Source: Pseudomonas sp. HS6
Lineage (GTDB): Bacteria > Pseudomonadota > Gammaproteobacteria > Pseudomonadales > Pseudomonadaceae
Assembly: GCF_023375815.1 (NCBI RefSeq)
Contig: NZ_CP067412.1
Location: 2,356,001-2,420,000, forward strand
DNA length: 64,000 nt
Direction of reading: 5' to 3'
Positions 44,736-53,151 of this stretch are shown piece after piece. The stretch's first letter is position 1, and the number at the start of each line of letters is the position of its first letter. The notes below the pieces were generated by a model. The model searched no databases. It had not been told where the DNA came from and was given only the letters and a program-made list of their open reading frames with translations. A program made the translations under genes and the position numbers.

Positions 44736-46050
44736 AGTGCTCACACAGGTCAGCGGGCGAGAGCTGTTCCGTCAGCGCCAGTTCCTCGGTTTTCAGGGCG
44801 AAATAGGTGTCGAGCAACGGTGCAGGCAGTGCTGCCATCAGCGCTTCGCTGCGACGCAGGCAATCCAGTGCCTGAGCCAAAGAGGCAGGCAGGGCAACGA
44901 TGCCCCGCGCCTTACGTTGTTCGTCGTTGAGTGAATCAGGGACTTCATCGGTGATCGCGTTCAGCGCCAGACGCTGTTCGATGCCCAAGCGTCCGGCAAT
45001 CAATAGTGCAGCCATTGCCAGGTGCGGCGAGGCGGTGGCGTCCATGGCGCGGAACTCCAGGTTGTATTGCTTCGCCACGGGTTTGTTGCCCAGGTTCACG
45101 GTCGGGCAGATGCGCAGCGCCGCTTCGCGGTTCTGTTGTCCGAGGCAGGCGTAGGACGCGCTCCAGTGGTGCGGCTGCAAGCGTTCATACGACACAGGCG
45201 TCGGTGCGGTGAACGCACACAGCGCCGGCAAGTAATGCAGCACGCCCGCCGCCCAGTGCTGGCCGAGGGTCGACAGGCCATTGCTGGTGCCGGCGTCATA
45301 CAGCATCGGCTGACCGGCCAGATCGAGCAGGCTGACGTGCAGGTGTACACCGTTGCACACCGCTTCAGCGGCGGTCTTCGGTGCGAAGCTCAGGTCCAGG
45401 CCCATTTGCCGGGCGATCTCGCGGGTGATCTCGCGCACGTTCACCGCACGATCCGCCGCCGCCACGCCGAGGGTCGGGCGGCAGGTGATTTCGTATTGAT
45501 GCTTGCCGTATTCGGGCAGGAACATTTCCGGCTCGACGCCGCCGGCGCGCAACGCGCTGAGCAGCCAACCACCGAATTCCGCGCCCTGGCGCTGGGCCTC
45601 AAGGGAGAAGGCCAGGTGTTCGGCGAACCCTGCGTGCAGGTTGAATTCGTGTTCGAACGCGGCGTTGACCTGCAAACCAAGTAGATCGCGATACCGCTCG
45701 ATTTCATCGCGCAGCAGCGTGCGTGGGCAGGCGCCCCATGGGCGACCGTCGGTTTCGCGGATGTCACCGTGGATGAAATCCAGCGCCGGGGCGGCGGCGT
45801 CCGGGCCGTTGCCGACCGTGACGCGGCTGGCCAGATCGGGAATCAGCCGCAAATCACCATAGGCGCCCCAAGGATTGGTCGAAGCGATGATGTCCTGCGG
45901 CGTCAACGCGCTGTTGGCCGGCACCCAGCCGCACCCGGCCGCTTGATAGTGTTCCAGCTCGTCGCTGGGAAACGAGCGGCCACGGGTGATGCCGATCAGG
46001 TCAGTGGTGACGATGGTAGTCATCGGCAACGGCAACAGGCGTGCGCTCAT
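44719..46050 (-). CDS. Glutamine synthetase-like ligase (gamma-glutamylamide synthetase type)
   Basis: A 443-residue GS-fold protein with the metal-binding EHEFNLH, the ammonia/amine-site region NGVHLHVSLLD and the NLEFRAMDATASPHL segment. Such short GS paralogs (PuuA/Spu/GlnA3-like) attach glutamate to amines rather than make glutamine. ATG 46050 overlaps the isochorismatase stop (ATGA), with AGGAG nearby; a longer frame upstream lies inside that gene. The amine substrate is unknown. The partner amidohydrolase downstream could remove an acyl or glutamyl group later. Confidence 0.87.
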   Translation of the reverse strand: MSARLLPLPMTTIVTTDLIGITRGRSFPSDELEHYQAAGCGWVPANSALTPQDIIASTNPWGAYGDLRLIPDLASRVTVGNGPDAAAPALDFIHGDIRETDGRPWGACPRTLLRDEIERYRDLLGLQVNAAFEHEFNLHAGFAEHLAFSLEAQRQGAEFGGWLLSALRAGGVEPEMFLPEYGKHQYEITCRPTLGVAAADRAVNVREITREIARQMGLDLSFAPKTAAEAVCNGVHLHVSLLDLAGQPMLYDAGTSNGLSTLGQHWAAGVLHYLPALCAFTAPTPVSYERLQPHHWSASYACLGQQNREAALRICPTVNLGNKPVAKQYNLEFRAMDATASPHLAMAALLIAGRLGIEQRLALNAITDEVPDSLNDEQRKARGIVALPASLAQALDCLRRSEALMAALPAPLLDTYFALKTEELALTEQLSPADLCEHYARLY

Positions 46051-46691
46051 GGCTGCATCTCCTGCAACCGGCCGAGCACGGTGTCGGTGTCGGTGATCCA
46101 GCAGTAGCCCTTGATTGCGTTCAGGCAGGCGTCGTGACGTGCTTCGGTGTAGGTCGCGCAGGCGTCCGCTACCAGAGTGACCAGATAGCCACGATCGGCG
46201 GCGTCGCGCACGGCCATGTCCACGCATTGGTCGGTGACGATGCCGGCGATGATCAGATGGCGGGTTTCGAGGTTGCGCAGCACGTAGTCGATGTTGGTCG
46301 AGTTGAAGACCCCGGAAGAAGTCTTCGGCAGCACGATTTCGTTTTCCGCCGGGGTCAGCTCGGCGATGACCTGTGCCTGCGGGCTGCCCTTGGGCAGGTG
46401 CATGTCCGACAGTTTGTGGTCCAGCGAGCGGTCGCGGCCATCGGCGGTCAGGCTTTCGATCAGGGTGTGCAGCACATTCTGCCGTGCGTCGCGGAAGGCG
46501 TTGAGCAGTCGGACTTGATTGGGCACCACTTGCGAGCGCGTGCGGTTGAGAAAGTACGCGGCGTCCGGGCCTTCGAGGTGCGGGTCGAACTGCGGCTCAA
46601 GCCAGGCACGCTGCATGTCCACCAGCAGCAGCGCAGTGTGGTCGGTGACAAACGGCAGGTCCCGCGGCGAGCGGTGGGGAAGGCTGAACAT
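46047..46691 (-). CDS. Isochorismatase-like cysteine hydrolase
   Basis: A 214-residue hydrolase of the isochorismatase/nicotinamidase fold. The triad is visible as Asp in ALLLVDMQ, Lys in VLPKTSSGVF and Cys in TDQCVDMAVRDA, together with the cis-peptide stretch AGIVTDQC. Members hydrolyse amides such as N-carbamoyl compounds or nicotinamide. It starts two bases after the RpiR stop and overlaps the GS-like gene by four. Function within the cluster is open. Confidence 0.87.
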   Translation of the reverse strand: MFSLPHRSPRDLPFVTDHTALLLVDMQRAWLEPQFDPHLEGPDAAYFLNRTRSQVVPNQVRLLNAFRDARQNVLHTLIESLTADGRDRSLDHKLSDMHLPKGSPQAQVIAELTPAENEIVLPKTSSGVFNSTNIDYVLRNLETRHLIIAGIVTDQCVDMAVRDAADRGYLVTLVADACATYTEARHDACLNAIKGYCWITDTDTVLGRLQEMQP

Positions 46692-46693
46692 CC

Positions 46694-47548
46694 TTATTTA
46701 TCCTCCAGCAGGTGGGTGTCGAAGTCGTTGCGCAGGGCATCGATGCCTTCCAGGCGATCGGCCAGGTCCGGGCTGCGCAGGGTCAGGCAAGCGATCAGCG
46801 CTTCAACCTGGGCCAGCGCCGGGACCATGGTGTCGAACGGCGACGCCGATTCCACCGGAGCACTGATGATCATGTCGGCCAGCTCGCGCAGCGGCGAGGC
46901 GTAGATGTCGGTGAACAACACGACTCGAGCGTTATTGTTCTTGGCCGCAGTGGCCACGCGCAGGGCCTGGGTCTGGTAGCGGCGATAGTCGAACACCAGC
47001 ACCACGTCCTGGCGTTGCAGGTCGAACAGACGATCCGGCAGTTGCGCGTTGTCCTCCAACGCAAAGCAACCGGGGCGTAGCAAGCGCAAATGATTGAGCA
47101 GATAGGTGGCCATCAGGCTGCTGAAACGGCCGCCGAAGCAGTAGACCTGATGGCGCGTGTCGAGCAGCCATTGCGCGAGTATCCGCACATCTTCGGGTTG
47201 GGTCAGGGCCTGGGTGTCGGCCAGCAGATTGTGGCTGTGGGCCAGATAGTGGCTCCAGGCATCATCCTGATTCAGGTTCGAACGCGGCTGCAACAGCGTG
47301 CGCGGCGAGCGCAAGCGATGGTCCATGTCGCTGAGGAGGGCTTCCTGGAATTCGGCGTAACCGCCAAAACCGAGTTTTTTTACCAGCCGCACGATGGTCG
47401 GATCGCTGACACCGGCGTGCTCGGCCAGACGCGCCATCGGGCCGAGCCCGTTGCGCGGGTACTGATCGAGCAAGGCCCGGACGACTTTGCGCTCTGACGG
47501 CGTAAGGTCCAGGCCGGGATCAGTAATCAGGTCTCTGAGAGGGGGCAT
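46694..47548 (-). CDS. MurR/RpiR family regulator
   Basis: A 284-residue regulator. The N-terminal helix-turn-helix (LTPSERKVVRALLDQYP, then LAEHAGVSDPTIVRLVKKLGF) is followed by a SIS domain (about 125-265) that binds sugar or acyl ligands. AGGAG before ATG 47548 fixes the start. It is the first gene of the tightly spaced isochorismatase-GS-amidohydrolase-permease-aruFG-like cluster and probably regulates it together with itself. Confidence 0.92.
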   Translation of the reverse strand: MPPLRDLITDPGLDLTPSERKVVRALLDQYPRNGLGPMARLAEHAGVSDPTIVRLVKKLGFGGYAEFQEALLSDMDHRLRSPRTLLQPRSNLNQDDAWSHYLAHSHNLLADTQALTQPEDVRILAQWLLDTRHQVYCFGGRFSSLMATYLLNHLRLLRPGCFALEDNAQLPDRLFDLQRQDVVLVFDYRRYQTQALRVATAAKNNNARVVLFTDIYASPLRELADMIISAPVESASPFDTMVPALAQVEALIACLTLRSPDLADRLEGIDALRNDFDTHLLEDK

Positions 47549-47640
47549 CCGGGCTCCTGCTGGATGGTTGTGTTGGATTCGCTTCACAATCCGTTAAAAC
47601 AGTATTTATGTAACTCACACTACATGTCTAGTGAATTTTC

Positions 47641-47844
47641 GAGGCTTTTATTTCAGCCCTAAAATGGGGCGGGATGCCCGTGTAACAAGGGCTACACGTC
47701 TATCGACGGTTCTTGTAGTCCATTGCCCATTGTGGTGTCAGACATTGCCGCTTTGTGGGCGCTGACTCTCTGGATCGTGTTGCCCTGAACCACCCGGTTT
47801 ACGGCACAATTACCGTCCTGTCGGCATTTTGCCGGGTGTTTTTT
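47641..47844 (+). promoter_or_regulatory. Structured leader ending in a terminator, upstream of the phosphatase-cobF pair
   Basis: No gene lies in 47549-47867. On the plus strand there are nested hairpins: GGGCTACA/TGTAGTCC enclosing CGTC/GACG (47689-47720), GCCCA/TGGGC, then CACCCGG (47791-47797) pairing with CCGGGTG (47832-47838) followed by six T. The inner CGGCA/TGCCG hairpin competes for the same bases, as in an attenuator. No plus-strand gene precedes it that would need a terminator. A separate small RNA is the alternative. No B12-box was found. Confidence 0.45.
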
Positions 47845-47867
47845 ACCTTCTGACCGAGTGACTCATT

Positions 47868-48440
47868 GTGCAAGCCAGCCGTTTGACCTTGATTTGCCAT
47901 GCCAGAACCGTCTCACAAAAATTGGCGCGTTTTCCTACGAACGAACCTGTTGAAGAAAGCGCAGTAGCGTCTGACTCGTTGGCTACTCGGTTTGAAACTC
48001 CGCGTCGTTTGATCTGTGGCCCGGAGTTGCGCACGCGACAGACTGCTGAATGGTTCGGTCACGATCTCCAGATCGAGGAAGCATTGCGCGATTGCGATTG
48101 GGGCCGCTGGCAGGGGCAATCGATCAAGGACCTGCAACGAGAGGAACCTGAAGCCCTTCAGGCCTGGCTCGAAGATTCTGGTGCCGCGCCTCACGGTGGT
48201 GAGTCGGTGGTGCAACTCCGCGAGCGAGTGGCCGCATGGCTGGCGACCCTGCAAGCCACGCCGGGTCATGTCGTGGCCGTCACGCATCCGTTCATCATTC
48301 GTGCGGCGCTCATGCAGGTCATGCAAGGCCAGGCTTTTCACAGCATCGATGTCGAACCGCTGGCGGTGGTCGAGTTGAGTTTCTACGGGCGCTGGCGGCT
48401 ACGCTTGTCCGGCATCGATCTTGAAGGAAACCGCTCATGA
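47868..48440 (+). CDS. Histidine phosphatase-like protein with degenerate RHG motif
   Basis: A 190-residue protein of the phosphoglycerate mutase/CobC-like fold. The usual LxRHGxT is LICHART here, with Cys10-His11-Ala12: the phosphorylated His is kept but the Arg is replaced. The second conserved region CGPELRTRQTAEW and the later VVAVTHPFIIRAAL with its His are present. The start is GTG 47868. It overlaps cobF (ATGA), so a role near cobalamin synthesis, such as alpha-ribazole phosphate dephosphorylation, is possible. Activity cannot be assumed with the Arg missing. Confidence 0.8.
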   Translation: MQASRLTLICHARTVSQKLARFPTNEPVEESAVASDSLATRFETPRRLICGPELRTRQTAEWFGHDLQIEEALRDCDWGRWQGQSIKDLQREEPEALQAWLEDSGAAPHGGESVVQLRERVAAWLATLQATPGHVVAVTHPFIIRAALMQVMQGQAFHSIDVEPLAVVELSFYGRWRLRLSGIDLEGNRS

Positions 48441-49192
48441 AACGCTTGCTGGTCATCGGCATTGGCGCCGGCAACCCCGACTACATCACGATGCAGGCGG
48501 TAAAGGCGCTCAATCGGGTGGACGTTTTTTTCCTGATGGACAAGGGCCAGAGCAAGGACAGGTTGATCGACCTGCGTCGCGAAATCTGCGAGCGCTACAT
48601 CACTGATCGTACGTACCGTTTCGCCGAAGCCCACAGCCCGGAGCGCGAGCGCGGCGATGTGGACTACAGCGCCAGCGTCGATGATCTGAACCGCGCCAAG
48701 CAGCAAACCTTCGAACGCCTGATCAATGACGAATTGGCTGACGGGCAGTGCGGCGGTTTTCTGGTGTGGGGCGATCCGGCGTTGTACGACAGCACCATTC
48801 GCATCCTTCAGGCGATTCTGTCTTCGGGGCGATGCGCGTTTGAATTCGAGGTGATCCCTGGCATCACCAGCGTTCAGGCCCTGGCGGCGCAGCACAAGGT
48901 GCCGCTCAACACCATCGGCCGCTCGATTGAAATCACCACCGGTCGACGCCTGGCGGCGGGGCAGGTGAGTGACACCGACAGTCTGGTGGTGATGCTCGAC
49001 GCGGAAGATTCCTACCATCGGGTGGCGGATCAGGAGACCGAGATCTACTGGGGCGCCTACCTCGGCACGCCGGATGAAATCCTCATCAAAGGCAAGCTCA
49101 GCGACGTTGCCGATGAAATCGAGCGGGTGCGCAAGGCTGCCCGCGCCGAGCATGGCTGGATCATGGACACTTATCTGTTGCGCAAGCCTTGA
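48437..49192 (+). CDS. cobF: Precorrin-6A synthase (deacetylating) CobF
   Basis: A 251-residue SAM-dependent methyltransferase of the tetrapyrrole methylase family. It has GIGAGNPDYITMQAVKALN at the N-terminus and VIPGITSVQALAAQHKVPLN in the C-terminal half. CobF methylates C1 and removes the acetyl group of precorrin-5 in the aerobic cobalamin route. It is coupled to the phosphatase-like gene by a four-base overlap. Other cob genes are not in the window. Its last 32 bases overlap the convergent regulator. Confidence 0.95.
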   Translation: MKRLLVIGIGAGNPDYITMQAVKALNRVDVFFLMDKGQSKDRLIDLRREICERYITDRTYRFAEAHSPERERGDVDYSASVDDLNRAKQQTFERLINDELADGQCGGFLVWGDPALYDSTIRILQAILSSGRCAFEFEVIPGITSVQALAAQHKVPLNTIGRSIEITTGRRLAAGQVSDTDSLVVMLDAEDSYHRVADQETEIYWGAYLGTPDEILIKGKLSDVADEIERVRKAARAEHGWIMDTYLLRKP

Positions 49193-50150
49193 CCTCACGA
49201 CCAAAGCGCTCGCGATACACCGACGGCGGCACCCCGACCACGCTGCGAAACGCCACGCGAAAGCTTTCCACTGAACGATAACCGCAGCGCTGGGCGATCT
49301 GCTCGGTGTTCTGCGGCGTGCTTTCCAGCAATTCCCGAGCCCGGGCAAGGCGCTCGTGTTGCAGCCAGGCCTTGGGTGACTGGCCGCTGGCTTCTGTGAA
49401 TTTGCGCAGAAAGGTGCGCTCGCTCATTGCCGCCTCGCTGGCCAGATCGCGCACTTCCAACGGTTCGTGCAGGCGTTCGCGGGCCCAATGCATCACGCGC
49501 GACAAGTCGCTGCGCGGCGTAGGGCTGACCGGTGTCGGAATGAATTGCGCCTGACCGCCGGTGCGTTGCGGCGACATCACCAACCGTCGCGCCACCGAGT
49601 TGGCAACCTGGGTGCCGAAGTCCCGCGCCACCAGATGCAGGCAGGCGTCGATCCCGGCCGCGCTGCCGGCCGAAGTAATCAATTGTCCGGAATCGACGTA
49701 AAGCACGTCCGGGTCGACATCAATGGCCGGGAAGCGCTCGGCCAGTTCCGAGGTGTAGCGCCAGTGGGTGGTCGCGCCATGTCCGTCGAGCAACCCGCTG
49801 GCCGCCAACACAAACACTCCGGAGCAGATCGACAGCAACCGTGCGCCGCGCGAGTGCGCATCACGCAATGCTTTGAGCAATGCCTCCGGCACCGGCGCGC
49901 TGCGGTCGCGCCAGCCGGGAATGATGATGGTGCGCGCATCCGCCAACAATTCCAGACCACCATCGGCCAGCACCTGAATCCCGCCCATGGCACGCATCGG
50001 GCCTTGATCCACCGCTGCAATGCAGTGCTCATACCACGGGAAATCGAATTCCGGTCGGGCCAGGCCGAAGATCTCCACGGCGATGCCGAATTCGAAAGTA
50101 CAGAGGCCGTCGTAGGCCAGGATCGCGACCAGTCCAGGTGATTCAGGCAT
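49161..50150 (-). CDS. ftrA: GlxA/FtrA family AraC-type transcriptional regulator
   Basis: A 329-residue regulator with an N-terminal DJ-1/PfpI-like domain (LVAILAYDGLCTFEFGIAVEIF; nucleophile-elbow region LLSICSGVFVLA) and a C-terminal AraC double helix-turn-helix (LASEAAMSERTFLRKF and IAQRCGYRSVESFRVAF). GGAGG upstream supports ATG 50150. It is divergent from the rhodanese gene 102 bases away, which is its likely target. This pairing is frequent in Pseudomonas. Confidence 0.9.
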   Translation of the reverse strand: MPESPGLVAILAYDGLCTFEFGIAVEIFGLARPEFDFPWYEHCIAAVDQGPMRAMGGIQVLADGGLELLADARTIIIPGWRDRSAPVPEALLKALRDAHSRGARLLSICSGVFVLAASGLLDGHGATTHWRYTSELAERFPAIDVDPDVLYVDSGQLITSAGSAAGIDACLHLVARDFGTQVANSVARRLVMSPQRTGGQAQFIPTPVSPTPRSDLSRVMHWARERLHEPLEVRDLASEAAMSERTFLRKFTEASGQSPKAWLQHERLARARELLESTPQNTEQIAQRCGYRSVESFRVAFRSVVGVPPSVYRERFGREVKACATDKCP

Positions 50151-50252
50151 TTGGCGGAAACCTCCCGGTGAGTGTCTTGTGCGCCACTGTAGCGGCAAGC
50201 GGCGGCCCGATAAAGTCTGTTCATCCCTTCACAGACGTAGGAGCAACACCAC

Positions 50253-50687
50253 ATGACCAGCCTGGTTCGCGAAATTCCTGCAGCCCCTTCGGCCATTGCC
50301 CTGATGCATTTCAGCAATCGTTTGACCTTCGAAACCGATTGCTCCGACGTCTTCAGCAGCCAGCAGGCAGGCGAGGTCGACTTCGTGCTGGTGGACGTGC
50401 GCGGGCCGCTGGCCTTCGAGCGTGGCCATGTGCCGGGGGCGATCAACATTCCGGGGCGTTTGCTGACGGCGGAAGGGCTGGCGGATTACCCGACTTCCAC
50501 GCTGTTCGTGGTTTATTGCGCCGGTCCCCACTGCAACGGTGCCAACAAGGCAGCGGTGAAACTGGCGGCGTTGGGCTATCCGGTCAAGGAGATGATCGGC
50601 GGGGTGACGGGGTGGCTCGATGAAGGCTTCCAGTTGAGTGTCGAGACACAACGGGTCGCCACCGCGCCAATCGCTTGCGACTGCTGA
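50253..50687 (+). CDS. Rhodanese-like sulfurtransferase
   Basis: A 144-residue single rhodanese domain with DVRGPLAFERGHVPGAINIPG and the active-site loop VVYCAGPHCNGA, where the first Cys is the persulfide carrier. The C-terminal tail ends CDC. It moves sulfane sulfur in the cytoplasm. It is divergent from the FtrA-type regulator, suggesting a stress- or thiol-responsive pair. ATG 50253 has GTAGGAG upstream. Confidence 0.9.
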   Translation: MTSLVREIPAAPSAIALMHFSNRLTFETDCSDVFSSQQAGEVDFVLVDVRGPLAFERGHVPGAINIPGRLLTAEGLADYPTSTLFVVYCAGPHCNGANKAAVKLAALGYPVKEMIGGVTGWLDEGFQLSVETQRVATAPIACDC

Positions 50688-50784
50688 TAGCCAGAGAGTT
50701 GCCGTCCTCGGCGGCAACTTTCATCGGCTTTGTCCTACAACCCTTGCACCGCTCTGGCGCACACTTTTCCCACGTGATGGCACT

Positions 50785-50826
50785 CGCCGATTTTCTATAA
50801 GTATTTGTCGCTTAAACACAATTTGC
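50785..50826 (+). promoter_or_regulatory. Probable ArgR operator upstream of the aotJ-like gene
   Basis: TGTCGC-N8-AA at 50806-50821 matches the Pseudomonas ArgR half-site as I know it (TGTCGC, 8 bases, AA, 5 bases). A weaker half-site sits exactly 21 bases upstream (CGCCGA at 50785 with AA at 50799), giving the direct-repeat arrangement. It lies about 120 bases before the start codon. Confidence 0.6.
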
Positions 50827-50942
50827 CCCGTGCGCGCCGCCATAGACTGCCGGCCACTTCGGTTTCTTTGCGCTACACAGCCCAAGGCCGAACCTGACAA
50901 TCGAAAGCTGCCAATAAAAGCCTCCGCACACGGGAGTAATAA

Positions 50943-51722
50943 ATGAAAAAGCTGGTTATGTTCGGTGCCCTGGCACTGTCGATGTTGTCCCTGACCGCCG
51001 TGGCCGAAGACGCCAAACCGATTCGTATCGGTATCGAAGCCGGTTACCCGCCATTCTCGATGAAAACCCCTGACGGCAAACTGACCGGTTTCGACGTGGA
51101 TATCGGCGATGCACTGTGTGAGCAGATGAAAGTCAAATGCACCTGGGTCGAGCAAGAGTTCGACGGCCTGATCCCGGCGCTGAAAGTGAAGAAAATCGAC
51201 GCGATCCTGTCCTCGATGACCATCACTGACGACCGCAAGAAGAACGTCGATTTCACCATCAAGTACTACCACACCCCGGCGCGCTTCGTGATGAAGGCAG
51301 GCTCCGGCGTGAAAGACCCGCTGACCGAGCTCAAAGGCAAGAAAGTCGGCGTGCTGCGTGCCAGTACCCACGACCGTTATGCCACCGAAGTGCTGGTGCC
51401 GGCCGGGATCGAACTGGTGCGTTACGGCTCGCAGCAGGAAGCCAACCTGGACATGGTGTCCGGTCGTATCGACGCGATGCTGGCCGACTCGGTCAACCTG
51501 AGCGACGGCTTCCTGAAAACCGACGCCGGCAAAGGCTTCGAATTCGTCGGCCCGACCTACGAAGACGCCAAGTACTTCGGCGGTGGCGCCGGTATTGCTG
51601 TGCGTAAAGGCGATACCGAACTGGCGGAAAAATTCAACACCGCCATCAACGAGATCCGCGCCAACGGCAAGTACAAGCAAGTGCAGGACAAGTACTTCGA
51701 CTTTGACGTGTACGGCCATTAA
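50943..51722 (+). CDS. Periplasmic arginine/ornithine-type binding protein of an ABC importer (AotJ-like)
   Basis: A 259-residue type-3 solute-binding protein. Signal peptide 1-21 ([21 protein letters not shown]) is followed by [20 protein letters not shown] and the ligand-pocket motif [27 protein letters not shown] is in the second lobe. It resembles AotJ, the arginine and ornithine receptor. The permease and ATPase genes aotQ, aotM and aotP do not follow; only an aotO-like gene does. A probable ArgR site lies upstream and a terminator closes the gene. Confidence 0.9.
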   Translation: MKKLVMFGALALSMLSLTAVAEDAKPIRIGIEAGYPPFSMKTPDGKLTGFDVDIGDALCEQMKVKCTWVEQEFDGLIPALKVKKIDAILSSMTITDDRKKNVDFTIKYYHTPARFVMKAGSGVKDPLTELKGKKVGVLRASTHDRYATEVLVPAGIELVRYGSQQEANLDMVSGRIDAMLADSVNLSDGFLKTDAGKGFEFVGPTYEDAKYFGGGAGIAVRKGDTELAEKFNTAINEIRANGKYKQVQDKYFDFDVYGH

Positions 51723-51732
51723 TACGCCGTAG

Positions 51733-51771
51733 AAAAAAGTGGCCCCGTTCATTCGGTGGCCACTTTTTTTT
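51733..51771 (+). terminator. Terminator after the aotJ-like gene
   Basis: AAGTGGCC/GGCCACTT stem, 13-base loop, eight T, with an A run on the other side. The downstream aotO-like gene therefore probably needs read-through or its own promoter. Confidence 0.9.
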
Positions 51772-51850
51772 CGCCTGTGATTTATCCTGTCAGCACATTT
51801 TCAATGCGGTCACTGCGTTGGCAGCGACCACAGAATTTCCGGAGTTCCCC

Positions 51851-52963
51851 ATGCAACGCATCGATCATGTTCTGCCCTGGAGCCACTTGGGCAGCGAACG
51901 CTCACTCAGCGTCTTTCGTTACGGCGCCGGCCCGCGCAAGGCCTACATCCAGGCCAGCCTGCACGCCGATGAATTGCCGGGCATGCGCACTGCGTGGGAA
52001 CTCAAGCAACGCTTGAACGAACTGGAACAGCAAGGCCGTCTGCAGGGCGTGATCGAACTGGTGCCGGTGGCCAATCCCATCGGCCTCGATCAGCACCTGC
52101 AAGGCAGTCATATGGGCCGCTTCGAACTGGCGAGCGGCAAGAACTTCAACCGTTCCTTCGTCGAACTCAGTGCGCCCGTGGCCGAGCGCATCGGCGATCA
52201 GTTGGGCAGCGATGCCGAGGCCAACATCGGCTTGATTCGCCAGACCATGGGCCAGGTGCTCGACGAACTGCCGGCCCCGGCCTCGCAACTGGAAGCACTG
52301 CACCGTCTGTTGCTGAGGCACGCCTGCGATGCCGATGTCACACTGGACCTGCATTGCGATTTCGACGCCGCGATTCACATCTATGCATTGCCGCAACACT
52401 GGCCGCAATGGCAATCCCTGGCCGCGCGCCTGAAGGCTGGCGTGGCGCTGTTGTGTGAAGACTCCGGCGGCAGTTCGTTCGACGAGTCGTGCTCCACGCC
52501 GTGGTTGCGTCTGGCACGGATGTTCCCGGCGGCGGCGATCCCGCCAGCCAACCTCGCCACCACCCTGGAACTGGGCAGCATGGGCGACACCCGGGTCGAT
52601 CAGGCTCAGGCCAATTGCGAGGCGATCCTGGGCTTTTTGGCCGAACAGGGCTTCATCAGCGGCGAATGGCCGAAGGCACCGGACGAATGCTGCGAAGGCA
52701 TGCCGTTCGAAGGCACCGAATACCTGTTCGCCCCGCACCATGGCGTAGTGAGCTTCCTGCGCAATGCCGGTGAATGGGTGGAGCGCGGTGATGCTTTGTT
52801 CGAAGTGGTCGATCCGCTGAAGGACCGCGTGACCACCGTGCGCGCCGGCACCAGCGGTGTGTTGTTTGCGATCGACCGTGGCCGCTACACCCAACCGGGC
52901 ACCTGGCAGGCGAAAGTGGCGGGGCGCGAGCCGATTCGAGTCGGGAAACTGATCAACGACTGA
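51851..52963 (+). CDS. Succinylglutamate desuccinylase/aspartoacylase family protein (AotO-like)
   Basis: A 370-residue zinc carboxypeptidase-fold protein. Metal-site segments are SLHADELPGMRTAWEL (HxxE) and LDLHCDFDAAIHIY, with a C-terminal beta domain PHHGVVSFLRNAGEWVERGD like a lipoyl fold. AotO of the P. aeruginosa arginine-transport operon has the same length and architecture; its function is not well defined. GGAG six bases before ATG 51851 sets the start. The link to arginine is inference from the neighbour. Confidence 0.88.
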   Translation: MQRIDHVLPWSHLGSERSLSVFRYGAGPRKAYIQASLHADELPGMRTAWELKQRLNELEQQGRLQGVIELVPVANPIGLDQHLQGSHMGRFELASGKNFNRSFVELSAPVAERIGDQLGSDAEANIGLIRQTMGQVLDELPAPASQLEALHRLLLRHACDADVTLDLHCDFDAAIHIYALPQHWPQWQSLAARLKAGVALLCEDSGGSSFDESCSTPWLRLARMFPAAAIPPANLATTLELGSMGDTRVDQAQANCEAILGFLAEQGFISGEWPKAPDECCEGMPFEGTEYLFAPHHGVVSFLRNAGEWVERGDALFEVVDPLKDRVTTVRAGTSGVLFAIDRGRYTQPGTWQAKVAGREPIRVGKLIND

Positions 52964-52983
52964 TGGTTTTTCGCTGAATTTGA

Positions 52984-53076
52984 TGGCCTCATCGCTAGCA
53001 AGCTAGCTCCCACAGTGACGGTGTTGTTTCAGTAGCATGCGGTCAATTGTGGGAGCGGGCTTGCTCGCGATGGCGG
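52984..53076. repeat. REP doublet (REPIN) 3
   Basis: Catcgctagcaagctagctc and gtgggagcgggcttgctcgc in inverted orientation about 35 bases apart, between the aotO-like gene and the esterase gene. Confidence 0.82.
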
Positions 53077-53151
53077 CATCGGCAACACCCCATCTTCCAG
53101 ATCACAGTGTTAGGCTCTGCCCCGAACCCTGCACTGTGTGAAGGAAGGCTT

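Noticed and set aside
47549..47867. Cobalamin riboswitch ahead of cobF
   Set aside because: The conserved B12-box pattern was not found, so only an unclassified structured leader is proposed.
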